Shown: one piece after another, positions 1-12,600 of the stretch | How the letters are laid out: every line of letters starts with the position of its first letter | Numbering within the stretch: the first letter of the stretch is position 1 | Notes under the pieces: generated by a model | Told to the model about the DNA's origin: nothing | What the model saw: only the letters and a program-made list of their open reading frames with translations | Databases searched by the model: none | Assembly (NCBI GenBank): GCA_034359265.1 | Contig: CP136891.1 | Coordinates: 78,484,501 to 78,548,500 of the forward strand | Source of the DNA: Canna indica | Lineage: Eukaryota > Streptophyta > Magnoliopsida > Zingiberales > Cannaceae | Reading direction: 5' to 3' | DNA length: 64,000 bases | Program-made: the position numbers and the translations under genes

Positions 1-879
1 ACTAATAATGGTACTGAAAGTTGTCAAGTTTGGTTGTATCCCTTTTGAAACCATTACATCCATTAACTCTTCGGCCTTAAAGGTCTGCAGGTCTCGACAG
101 AACTTGGAAATCCTACAATTGTAAGTGACAACATTTGGTTGCAATCCCTCGTTCACTATTACCTTAAGAATCTCTTCAAATCCATCATCGTCCCCTTTTG
201 TCAAGTATCCGGTCAAGAGAGCATTGAAAGAAATAATATCGGGCTTAATTCCCTTTTTCTCCATTCCGTCGAGTACATTGCGGGCAGTTTCGAGATCACC
301 TTTCTTGCAAAGAGACTGCAGGAGGACATTACAAGAGACAGTGCCAGGTGAAATGCCGAGCTCAGGTGCACGGTTGAAGGTCTCTACGACGAGATCATAT
401 CGGCGATTGTGGAAGTAGGCCGAGAGAATGGCGGAGAGGGACTTATCTGTGCGGGGCCGTCCGAGGTCTGGAATGCGGTCGAAGGCGGCGGCGGCATGCT
501 CGGGCATGCCGGCGGAGGAGTAGAGGGAGATAAGGCGGGTGGCAAAGCCCTCTGACTTGGGGGACTTGGGATCGGAGAGAAGGGGGGAGAGGACGCGGTC
601 GATGAGATCGGGGCGGCGGGCGCGGGCGAGCTTCTTGACAGCGAGGGAAAAGAGAGGGCGCTGCGAGTGGAAGCGGGGGAGGTGGGCGGAGGACTGGAAA
701 AGCTCGACGATGCGGTCGGGGTTGGATTCGGAGTAGATCGCTGACTGGAAGGCAGAGATGGTGTTGAGAGCGGTGGAAGCGGGGGGGTCGGACTGGGCGG
801 CAAGAGCGGAGAAGGGGGGCCGGAGGAGGGAGGAGAGGCCGACAGGGCGACGGCGGAGAGCGGCGGCGGCGGCTGCCAT
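1..879 (-). CDS. P-class pentatricopeptide repeat protein, 5' part (truncated by window edge)
   Basis: The first 293 codons of an intronless gene are open from the ATG at 879 to base 1, where the window cuts it, so the C-terminus is missing. The N-terminus (MAAAAAALRRRP) is rich in Ala, Arg and Ser and looks like an organellar presequence, probably mitochondrial. From about residue 125 there are successive 35-residue PPR repeats whose ends read GISP, GIKPD, GLQPN and GIQPN, each followed by a helix-A start such as SCNVLL, SFNALL, TYNCRI or TFSTII. No PLS-type spacing or E/DYW tail is visible in this part. P-class PPR proteins bind organelle RNA, and the short-repeat mitochondrial PPR336-like group is the closest I can suggest from memory. 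The 5' third is strongly GC-rich, which is typical of monocot first exons. The family is certain; the target RNA is unknown. Confidence 0.93.
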   Translation of the reverse strand, partial: MAAAAAALRRRPVGLSSLLRPPFSALAAQSDPPASTALNTISAFQSAIYSESNPDRIVELFQSSAHLPRFHSQRPLFSLAVKKLARARRPDLIDRVLSPLLSDPKSPKSEGFATRLISLYSSAGMPEHAAAAFDRIPDLGRPRTDKSLSAILSAYFHNRRYDLVVETFNRAPELGISPGTVSCNVLLQSLCKKGDLETARNVLDGMEKKGIKPDIISFNALLTGYLTKGDDDGFEEILKVIVNEGLQPNVVTYNCRISKFCRDLQTFKAEELMDVMVSKGIQPNLTTFSTIIS

Positions 880-934
880 GGGAGGAGACGGAGAATCAGG
901 AGATTGGCGCTTTTTAGGGGTTTGGAGCAACTAA

Positions 935-956
935 TTATATATATATATATATATAT
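935..956. repeat. (AT)n microsatellite upstream of the PPR gene
   Basis: A run of alternating A and T of about 22 bases lies 56 bases upstream of the PPR start codon, within the likely promoter or 5' leader. Confidence 0.9.
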
Positions 957-3621
957 GAATAAATTATACTGATTTTTTTTATTTTTAATTTTATTTTATA
1001 ATCTTTCTAAATTTTATAAATGATTACACAAACTTCTCCTATTACCAATAAAATTACACAAATCTCCTATAAATTTTATAAAATATTACACAGACCTTCC
1101 CTAAAATAATTTCTCAAAGATCACTCAGGGGAGATGATTATAATCTGAACAAATAGAGGAGGTCAGTATAATTTTACTAAACTTCAGAAGATATCAATGT
1201 AATTTACCCTATATATATAATTCGGCCGTGATTTTAGACAACAGGATTTTGACTTGCAAATTTGATCAGGTGAACCAAGTCAATTTAAATCTAACTCAGG
1301 CACTGATCTAAGTGGAAACATAGATTTTGAAATCAAAGATTATTCATCAATTTGATTAAAATATTTTTCAAGAAAAATCTCAAACTTCTCCAAAACAAAA
1401 TAAAAAAAGTTTTATTGTACAGTCAAACACTAAATTTCAATACAAGGTTTTTTGATCAAATATATAAATTCCACTTAACATAAAACAAATACAACATAAA
1501 ATTTCATAAGATTTAGGGGTACCAAAGACCAATTATGGGCTTTTGATGATTCTCACGAAATCTCAAGTGATCAAAAAGAAAAACTCTCATACCAAATGCA
1601 GCATTAAAAGTCAATATTAAAATTATAAATGTTTATATCTTTTATTACTCATTCTTTTATATGTAAATGCATTTTCCAAAAACAGAATTATTTTTGAAAA
1701 AAAAAATCAAAAATAGAACATCATATCAAAATTCTACAAAATCAGAAAAGAACAGCTTTGACAACATTTCCAAACTGCCCTTATGAGACTTTTGATATAA
1801 AGTCTTTAAGAGCTCAAATTTATGCATATTTAAAACATTTGAAAATAATTTATGCATTTAAGGTGTTATTTTAAATTGAAGTTATTAGATGTGAATTACT
1901 ACTTGTTCTCACTTGAGATCGGTGTTATCGTAAGTCATTTGGGCTTCTGGTCGAACATGGCTCTGGTAATGACATGTAAAGATACTTCGACGCCTAAGTG
2001 AGAGAGAACTCTAGATAATGTGCATGGAGTTGGAACGAAATAAGTATACTTGTATGTGACGTGTCTATTTTGTTGAGCATGTTTGGATATTCGACGAGGA
2101 TGTCTGAAATTCCGCGAGAATACATCTTGATTAGGTTGATTGTTATCCTCTAGATTATAATATTATTACTATTGAATCCCTAATGATAAATGTGGGACCA
2201 CATGTTGATATTCTCGTATTGTCGGTTGGAACTCCCAAGCTGAGTCATAGCTGATTTGATCTGGGTTTGATTCATGAGCTGGATTAATTTCGAGACCAGT
2301 CCGATTGAGCTCAGAGAGCTGGTGTAGTGCACTAATAGTTTTATATATTTAAAGAATTTTAACAAAAGCTCTTTAAATATAAAAATTCTTAAGTTTTGTT
2401 TTTCAAAAAACAAGCTATTTGAAGTATTTAATACCTTAAATCACCGTGACAATTATTAGAATTATCAGAAAAGAAAATGATCCATACTATTTTTTTTTAA
2501 GAAAATACTATCTTATTCATTCTTAGTAATCAATCTCCTTGATTAATAAGATATTATTAACTAAGATCATAATAATATAAGTTTAAATTTAAACTTAGTT
2601 AATTGAATATGATCTAGATTTTAGACTAAATTCTTTTATTAACTGAAATATGAAAAATATAAAGAAAAGAGATTCAATCTTTATGATTTTTATTTGTGAA
2701 ACTTAATTGAAAGATTAACTTTTACATCGTTTGCTAATTAAAGAGATTAAATCAATTGCTCACAACATATCAAAAAGTCTAACACAGGTTAAATATATAA
2801 TAACTTCTAGATAATTTACAAAATCACATTAAAATTATTCTCTGTCTATTACGAATTAAATTATAAACTCAAAATTTCTAATTTAAATATAAATTTAACT
2901 GTTAAATCTTTAAAGAAAAATTTGTAAAACGAATTACAAATAGAACTCATAATTTTAACATATAATAATACATTAAATATATATATAATGTCCATTCAAT
3001 TTAAACTACAATTCCAGTTCTTCAAGACTTCTCATCAAAAAGTGTTTAAGAGCAGTTTGAAAATGTTATAAGGAAATTTTGATTTTGAAAATTTTTAATA
3101 TATAATATTTTGATTTTGGGAATTCTCCCAAAATTAATTCTACAGAAATTGCTCTTATAAAACACTCCAAATAAATAAAGAATGCATAAGATATTGCAAC
3201 TAGAATTCTCTTCTGGAGAATGTTGTACAAACCAAAGATGTATAATTGCTGTGTCAATCAAAACTACAATGACATTGCTCATTGAACGTAAAAAGTAGTA
3301 CACAATATATGGAATTAATCAAGGTCGTATAGGAACTAATCCAGATAATTTTGAGTACATAAAAACCTATTATTCTAGGATACAGAGTAATATTACTTTC
3401 AAAATTTGTATGAAATTTTTCACTAGACAAATCCTAGAAGAAATACTTCTGTTCTTAACAACCAAAAATCCGCAATTACGATCTCCAAATCTTCTTAATC
3501 AAGCTAATGATTTGACTCCATCCTAAGAGATGTGGAACCTTACCGTACTATGCTTCATGAAGAATCCACCAAATGGATTTTGTCCAAGTTGTTAGATCTA
3601 GGCAGATGATGAATCACTTAA
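957..3621. other. Intergenic, AT-rich, no gene recognised
   Basis: This spacer lies between the PPR start and the 3' end of the thioredoxin/DUF179 gene. It is very AT-rich, and its few short open stretches have no recognisable domain or splice structure. The part next to 3622 should hold the 3' UTR of the minus-strand gene, but I cannot place its polyadenylation site. Confidence 0.6.
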
Positions 3622-6600
3622 TTAGTTCTCGGGCCAATCTAAATGTTCTATAAGGTGTCTGCTCAACTGCCACGCTCCTTCTGCAAACTCATTGAAGAGC
3701 TGGTCATATCCCCAACTTGAGAACCCCAAGAAAAACCAATAGTCGTCACTAGATTCTTCTCGTGATTTGATTTCTTCAATTACTTGGCGTGTGGCCACGG
3801 GATTGCCAAAATAAACATCATTTGCTATTTTTGTGTAACCCGTTTTTGCTTTGCGGACCAAGCTGAGAAGAGGCAAATTCTGAAGCCTGACTGGACCTCC
3901 ATAGAAGATAGGAGCCTGCTTTAAAGGAAGCAGATCACTGCCTATTTCCTTAAAAATATCCCAGCTTATCCGCTTGTTGATGATCAAACCTTGAAAACCC
4001 TGGTTATGATCCGCAGCTACTATAAGCACTGTAGAGTTGTCAAATGGAACAGCATTGAGCTTGTCAGTGGCAACAAGAATAGATCCTACAGCTACATGTC
4101 TATGTTTGTCATGAGATGCGGCTGGTCTAGATGATTCAAGAGAAATTTTGTTGTCTGGGGAGATGGCTTCATCCACAGTATATTCATTCTGGTTCTCATC
4201 ATCTGAATAAGCTTTCTCATGAACTTGAAAATGAGATGAATAAGACTTTCGTTCATCCCTGCTTTTCTTTCTTGAATGGGTCCACAGAAGACCTAGATAA
4301 TTGAAAAAGCATTAGTAGACCAAATTAAGGAGAGTATTACTTAAGAACAATTCTTAACAATGAGAAAATGCATAGTGTTAGAAAAAGTAGATTATTTTCA
4401 TGGTTAGAGTATACAGATTCCTCTTCATACGTTAAAAGGGTTCCTTTTAGGTTTCCAGCCCTTGTCTCAGCGTCAAGCTCACTAAGCTTGCAAGCCTGCA
4501 TAAGCTTATCAACTCAAGTAACTAATTGATCTATTTGCAATGTGTTAAGAAAATAAATGGGAAGATTGATCTAATTTCTAGTGGCTTAAGCTTTTAAGAA
4601 AGTTGGTCATTATATGGGATCAAAGCAAGACATCCTGAGTTTGAATTGAGTTCAAATCCTAATATTTCTAGTAATTATGAAAAAAAAAATACCCAGTTAA
4701 ATGAGTTAGTTCATGTGTTGGCCTTAGATCAGTCTATTCAAGTTTATCTGCCCATATGCGAGGTGTTAAGAATATAAATATTTACATTAGTCTGTTTTCA
4801 AAGAACTTTTTTAAAAATACCCTCAATTAAATTAAGTTGTCCACATGTTAATTTGCATACCAACAGGTGAGGGGGAATGTTAAGAATAAAATAATAGATA
4901 TACTGCAATAAAAAGTTGTAAACACATCTCTTTGAAACCGGCACATGTTACATGCCCTGGTTTCAGCCCTAAGTTTATTTGGGAAAAGACGCTTGTAGTG
5001 GCGCCAGTTACTCGCCAGTAAACCAGTGCCATATAGGGCGTCGATTTCCTAAATGGCGCCGGTTTCCGTGGAAGTCGGTTTCAAACCACCGCCCAAGCGC
5101 CTGTACTCAGGCACCAGTTCCATAAAACGGCCACCTCTCCCATATAGGCACGGATTTCCTGTTGGAAACCGACTCCTTAATCCCATATCAACTCTTTTTT
5201 TTCTAATCATCCTTAACTATTATAAATAACTGCTAGATGATTCATTAATCACACATTACTTCTTTGATTAATTGATCTTAACATTAAAATAAATTCAAAA
5301 AAAAACTCAAATTTAACAAATCTCACTTAGAAAGAATCTCTGCTTGGATACCAGTGCATCAAATATAGACACTCATAATAGGTGCTGGAACCCCTATTCA
5401 TTCGCTATTGATTGCTGACTTAGATGTCATTGGATTTTAAAGGGTCAAAATTCTAATTTTGACACCAATTGAGTGCTATTTTTTCCTCTAAAATAGTGCC
5501 AGTTTTTCAATTAATTTTTGTAGTGATTGGACCATTTCCTAATGGCTATGGCTTTTGGAAAAGTTGATTAACCAATCAAATTTGGATCCACTCCGACATC
5601 CTTAAGATATTTTTTTTCTTGGAGATAATTGGCATATTCATGGTTTCAAATACTGTAACGGTCGGTATTTACTGGTTTTTTGAAAAACCGGTATACGAGA
5701 TACCCGGTATTGGGCGATACTGGGTATCTCGGTAAATACCGCCCATACTGGGCGGTATTTGATGTCATACTAGGCGGTATTGCCCGGTATGACCTAACGG
5801 CTCTTAAAACTAGCCGTTGCTACAGTGGCATATAGCCGTTTGGGGCCGGATTTAAAATATTGTATTCATATATTTGACATTTGAATCTTAAATTTAAGTA
5901 TTTCTTAATCAATTATGTGTTATTGGAGTTATTTTTAACAGCAAAAACAAAAAAAAAAAAAAATGGCCAGTATGCTTTTTTCGTACCAGCCCGTACCGTG
6001 TGTCGGTACGGTATGGTACTGGTACATACCGGTACCGGTCACTGACTAAGATTGGTACCGGTATTTTAAACCATGGGCGTATTGACAACTTGAGCTCAGT
6101 CTCCAATATCACTCACCACACGAGAGAGGTGCTTGCTTATTGAGTCAGGACTATTCAATTAAGGGCATTTCACCATTTCCTAATTCAGGCACCACCAATC
6201 CATAGTGAAATTGTTAATTTGCCAAGTATCTATGCATTTAACTATCTATGTGAACTTGACACATATCTAGAAAAGAAAGCAAGATACGAGTACCTTTATG
6301 CTTATTTAGATAGGGAGAATTGCTTCCATGAGATTCTAGAAATTCCATAATGCTAACAACAGATATATCGCCCTGATACATAACAACATTTTTGTTCTCA
6401 GCAGGAAATAACAATAGTACTGGATAATTTTCCTCCTGCCACGAAGTACCAAAACTTGGTTTAAAAATAATTTTTCAGTTAAATGTCAAAGGAAGTAGAA
6501 TATTAATAAGAAGTAGAGACAAAGCAGCTTACTACTTGGATGCACATTAACGCAAGCTAGAACATCAAATGCAGTGTTATCAGTGACTAACCAATTAACT

Positions 6601-9600
6601 TTAAGTCACACTCTTAATGGGTATGAAATATAAACCAGCATTTCAAAGAAAATAGGCATTCCAAGTATTCTTCAGTAATATAATGTTTTTAAAAATAATA
6701 ATAATAAAGCACAGCAGAAAATAAAGGAAAGGGAAGCAGGAAATAATGTAGTCCACAATATTTGTCAAACTAATCTACCTACCATATCATAGCATATACA
6801 ATAACAGGACTGGTAATAACTAAACAAGTATGAAATGTTGAACTAAATATTTTTTTGAAAAAGTTTCGGAAGCCATCTTTCAGTCTGGATTATCTAAAAC
6901 AACTTATCTGATTGGTACTGACTTGACTTTCATTAATGACTAAAATGCTTCTGATCCTTACCTAGCAATTTGTGATGCAAAACAAAATCTGATGTGATAC
7001 AGTAATATTCAATGTTTGAATAGCATAAAATGTTAAATTGAGATACACAGCGGCAAAACAAAGACAGGTTAATCATTAATTATATTGACTGTAAGAAATA
7101 CAAACCCAGAATTGAACAATCCTTTGCATGTATCAAAAACAAGCAACTATCAAAATATTGGCTGAGTTTGCAAAGAGCACACTATAAGATAAGAGGCCAT
7201 CAGATGATCAGAAATTATATTAGTCAGTGAAAACGTATCTTAAAATATTAGCTCCCAATGCACCTATCTTGTGAAGCACCCTTACAAAAAATTGTTGCAG
7301 TAAGACAATCAGCACAGATAGAATAGTTACAGATGAATGTCTCACTTAAAACATGCTTATGTGAATTGCAGCAACCTACAAACCTTTTGGTTCTAAGAAT
7401 TTTGTTGAATATCTACAGCACTAACTAAGTTGCTAGCGCTTTGGAAAGTAAATTAAAGAACATTACGTGACACACATGTGTTTACAATGCATAACATGAA
7501 GCACATTCTGGTAGAATGGGTGAGTTTGTTCACCAGTAATAATGGTACAATATAGTAAACTACACAGAGAGAAGGTAAGTAATAGATAGTCAACAAAATA
7601 CCAAAATGAGAAAAAGAATGTATGCATTTCTCAAGAGATTGGGGCCACATTTAACCAGGGCAAAAGAGTAAATTGAGTGAAAAATTTAAGGTAACAAGTA
7701 CAAAAAGAATCATTCCACAAGTTATCAAGGAGAAATCGTATAAGAGGAACTGCTCATACATAGAAATTACCATCAGTAATAGTCATTTTCCAAATAAATG
7801 GAGTAAAAGCGGTGACATTGTTGTAGTTGTACACATATATATAGACCATTAGTTCATCTTAACAAAGTCCACCATGTTACAAAGCAAACGATGTATTAAT
7901 CACAAAGAAAAATGAAAAACAATTGTAATAGGCACAAGGAAGAAATATGTCAACAGGCAAAAATTGCTCCACATTCAAAACATCAAAATATGTGTTTGAA
8001 AAGAGTTTGCTAATTGTATAAAAAATGCTGAAGGGATTTCAATTAGATACCTTTCCTAGTGGCTTCAAGATAAAACCACAGTCGTTAAAAGTGCAGTCCA
8101 TTAGAAATATTGATGGGAACTTATTCAGCAGAAAATCTTCTTTCTCCACTGCAAAGAATTTTTGCATGATGAGTGACAATTAATTCTTGCCTTGACCATA
8201 TTGATTTCAGTAGAGCATACCATTTATACAGCAGATCACTCAAACCATAGGTGTCATTGTCTTCCCATTTAAATATCAGAAGAAAGAAATAATATAATAT
8301 TATTTCAAAACAGTAAAAATATAAAACATCAATAAAGTATGGTAGCTGCTGTTTGTAGTTGTTCATCTTCTCTGTAAATTTACAAACTCAGTTGTCATAA
8401 TTACATATGCAAATTCTGCAGTATTTAACTCATAACAACCAAGTATGGATTATGGACATCATAATGAAGAGTGAATGGGTGACTGAGAAAAGTGCTTTTG
8501 ATTATTTAGAATACTCAAATTTTATATATTAAGAAAGGAGTCAATCCATGTTTTTATTTTCTTAAAAATTATATTAATGATTTATATAAGAGATTAGACA
8601 TCTATCTGAATTCTTTCACAACCTAGTTTTTTATCGAGAACTTTTGGCCAACCTGTCTAACTTATTTCTAAACAAAAGTATGTGACTGTACTTGAGTTCA
8701 TATGATATGTTACATTATAACCATTGGATAAGATTTTCTGCTTTTTAGACGGGTAGACATTCAAGATGCCTTTAAATTATCAGCTAGACAATGACTAAGC
8801 CATCTTTTGCATTTCCAAACTCTAAGCTTTTCCTGACTAGCTGATGCACATGAAGTAGCTTTAATTTGATTTATCATGGGATGGATCATAAAGGAATGTT
8901 ATTGATGAAAATAACCAAATCATAGATTGAAATATGTTCCTACACAAGATGTATGTGTTATATTCCAAGGTACCTTTGATCTGCATAGGATCAGCATTCT
9001 TGGATTGACTTAATGATAAATTCATGAAGTTCTTAAAAGTGTGATGCACTTCACGCATAACCAGCTCCATACGCTGACAGAACCCACACCAAGAATTGCT
9101 AAAAAGCACCAAAACATCAATCTTCCAAGCAGATTCGCAGTCCTGGGAGTTAAATGATGGCACTTTACTACTAATTTCACACTGTCTAAAGCCCATAACC
9201 TGTTCACAAAATGTGCTACTTGCAACTTGAGGTATAAAATCAGCCTCATGGAAATCTAAATTCACAAATGGTGGCTTTGGCATTGCTCTGTCAGTTCTTG
9301 GAGACAAAGCTGAGCGCTGATATGGTGTAAGACTTCCATTTAGAAATCTATCAACAAAACCTACAACAGAAGAGTAGCTAATATCCATTTCCTCAGGATG
9401 TATGAAGTGTTGTTGCTGAACAGGATCAAGAATTACAAGAGATGGGATCCTAGATCCTCCAGTCAACATTTGCAGTAGCTGATAGTTACCATCAACAAAG
9501 AAAAAAGAGCCTAAGAAAACATGGTGTTGATAACCAACCTCATCTGTCTTTTTCAAATTTATGGATGTTCTAATGCTTGCTATATCATCCTTTGCTGAAA

Positions 9601-12600
9601 GAACTGAAAAACTCTGTGCAAAATCAGATTTAAGCTCACTGGAAAATGTGATGCTTGATGTACAATCAGTTTTATTAGCTTCTTCTTCCTGAAGGTTTTC
9701 CTCGGGATTAGAGAAGTCCTCCAAGTGAGCCACCATTTCACCTTGTTCAAAAGTTCCATTTTCCTCATTATACATTGTTTCCTTTGAATCCCACTTACCA
9801 GTTTTCAATTCTTCAGCAGATACTGCGGTAAGTTTAGCATTGTCATCTTGAGTATAAAGAAGTGTTTCCTGTGCTCCAAGAAGATTGGCATCAGGTTGTG
9901 TTTCCTCATTGGCTATAGTATTTTCAGCAGTAGCTAATAACTCATTACTACTTGCATCACCATAGCTTTCAGTAAGCATCTTGGGATCATTTAACACAGT
10001 AATGGTACTCATATCTATTAGACTTAATGGATCATTCTCATTTTGTAATTTAAGTGGCTCTACTATTTGCACTTCAAAATCATTGGACAATAGCCCAAAG
10101 CCAGCTTTTTTTGCTACTTGACTTATTCTGGTTTCTTCTGTACTCAGTGCACGATTTTCTCGCTGAAGTAGTCGTGCCAAAATATCATAGACATGGTTAC
10201 CTTGATCTTCAAGGGCAGTGTTCTTCAGTGAAATACTTTCACCTTCATTAACAATCATAAATGCCATATTATCCTGGATTTTTACAATTGTGGGGGTCTG
10301 AGAAACTTTTCCAGTATGATGAACAGAGGAGCCAGGTATACTTCTGCTCCATGCTCTGGAAAATGTTTCTTCTGAGGAGCTGCCTGTGTTTCTGCTGTCT
10401 CCCTTTTTAGCTGTCTGATAGGAAAGCTGATTCTGTGATGCAAAATTTCTGAGAACCTCCAAAGATAATTTGCTATCTTCTCTAACTTTCAAAGAGTCAG
10501 AGGATCTATCGATAAATAGAACAATTGAAGGTCTGTTTGCTGGAAATGCAGGCTCGAGATCATGTCCATCAGCATCAAACTATGTAAGAGAATAAAAAAA
10601 ACATCACCCAAACAGATAACTAGAACAAACTGTAAGAAGAGGCTGTGAATTGGTAATACTAGAATCATGTCAAAAAACAAATATATATTGCATTCAATAA
10701 ATTAACCAAAACAGGTATGTAATATATAATGCAGTAAATAAATTTGATGATCCAAAAATGAGGTTCATCCCACGGAAAGGTGTATGTGGATCTCCATTAG
10801 CAACATTTATAAGCTTTTATAACAGGTGTTAGTACACTTTTAAGCAAGTCTACCACCAGGGTATTGAATAATGCAAAACCATGAATTGAAACACCCTTAC
10901 ACACACAAAAAAGGAAGAAAAAAGAAAGATGTCAACAGTGCAGCAACCTTTTGGCAAATAGGAGCAATACTCGGGCCTATTTCAACTTCTTATGGTGAAA
11001 TGCTCATTGTTGGTGCTCCATTTTTTCAACCTTAGGCAGTTTCAACATTCAATTGTTTTGCTCCTTGAATTTTGCTGGCAAAACTATTTTCTAAAATATA
11101 AAAAAGAAGAATATCAAACCATGACTCAAATATCACTGGGGACAAGAATATCTATTGATCTTATTTTCCATTTCTCAAGTCTCTTTAACTGAAAACATAT
11201 ATCTGATTGGATAGATTTTAAACCCTTCTTCATGTTGTGCTGTGCTTATTAAGATAACAAAAGCCAGTATATGAGTTCCTTCGGAGAGTCCAAAATAGTT
11301 TATTATGGTATATGCTAGCTTAGGCTCCGCCATGGAACTCTATTGGTTTCTGTTAAAGTCCTATATTGCTTGAGGTTGTGGTCTACATAGCCTTTAGATA
11401 GATTGGACAATCCTCCCCCTTTGAGCTAGCTTTTGGATGGAGTTAGATCTAAGGCTGATTTTCTAACATGATATCAAAGCCAGACCTATTATTGATATTG
11501 GGCCACCTGCAGAACTTCACGCTCCATATGTGAATCCTGGGCGTAAGTGGGGGTGTTAAAGTCTCACATTGCTTGAGGTTGTGGTCTAGATAGCCTTTAA
11601 ATAAATTGGACAATCCTCCCCCTTTGAGTTAGCTTTTGGGGTGGAGTTAGGTCCAAGGCTGATTTTCTATTCTTCCACTATTGTAATTTATGACAATTTA
11701 GCTGCCCACTCTGATATATCCTCAACAACAGCTTGTTCAGTTGTTCCTACTCATCAATGAACCATCCTTGCCAAAGAAAATAATGCTAATCAAAATCACT
11801 TGTTCTTTCTCTTATGTCATTTCATATAATTTTCACATGGCTACTCAACGATTCCAATCCAAACAAAGATTGGACAGAACTAACGTCTGAACATGTGAAG
11901 ATTCCTTGCATCATACCAAATCAGGGAGGTTCAGCTAGCATTCCTATCCTGATCTTTCTCGCGATTGTTTGCTAGCCAGTAACTAGAAATGCCTGAGAAC
12001 ATTCTCATTTTTTAATAGTCAGTAACCAAATTGACCTACAGGTATTGCTTGTTAACCAATAGTTCCTTAACAATTATTTTGTTTTTCATAGCTGAAGCTT
12101 ATTTTAGGATAGAACCATAATATCTGATAAAAAGTCAACTATGTGTTGGCTTCTCCTCCAAAGAGATATCCTTAAAGACACTGGCAAGTTAAGCAATGTG
12201 TTAATTATCTTAAAATTTCTACTTAGTAAATTGGAAAAAAAAAAAAAAGAAGGAAAAAGAACCCAAATCAAACCATGCCAATGAGCAAGTAACATTGTAA
12301 TAAAGGAACAAAACTCCATTGTGACACAAGATGTAAATCATTTCCATTTCATGTCTAAAACTCTGATCCAGATGTTCAAACAATCAAATAGCGCCATCCC
12401 ACTTTTACAACTAGAAAGTGGAAGATAACTCTAGGAAACAATAGTAAGATATTTAAAAAATAATAATTGTGTCAGTATACATCAGCATGTTCAGTGCACC
12501 CAGCTTGGTGTTGAATCAGAAAGGTATTTTGATCCATGCCTACCCTCCCTGTGGATAATTAGTTGTACAAAATATTACTGGCATATAGTTAAATTTTTGT

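Noticed and set aside
384..803. Pro/Ser-rich open frame on the minus strand
   Set aside because: It is an out-of-frame shadow of the GC-rich PPR coding sequence.
4861..4912. Another TGTTAAGAATA-type terminal repeat
   Set aside because: Only a short word matches the TRIM-like ends; no partner or primer site could be placed.
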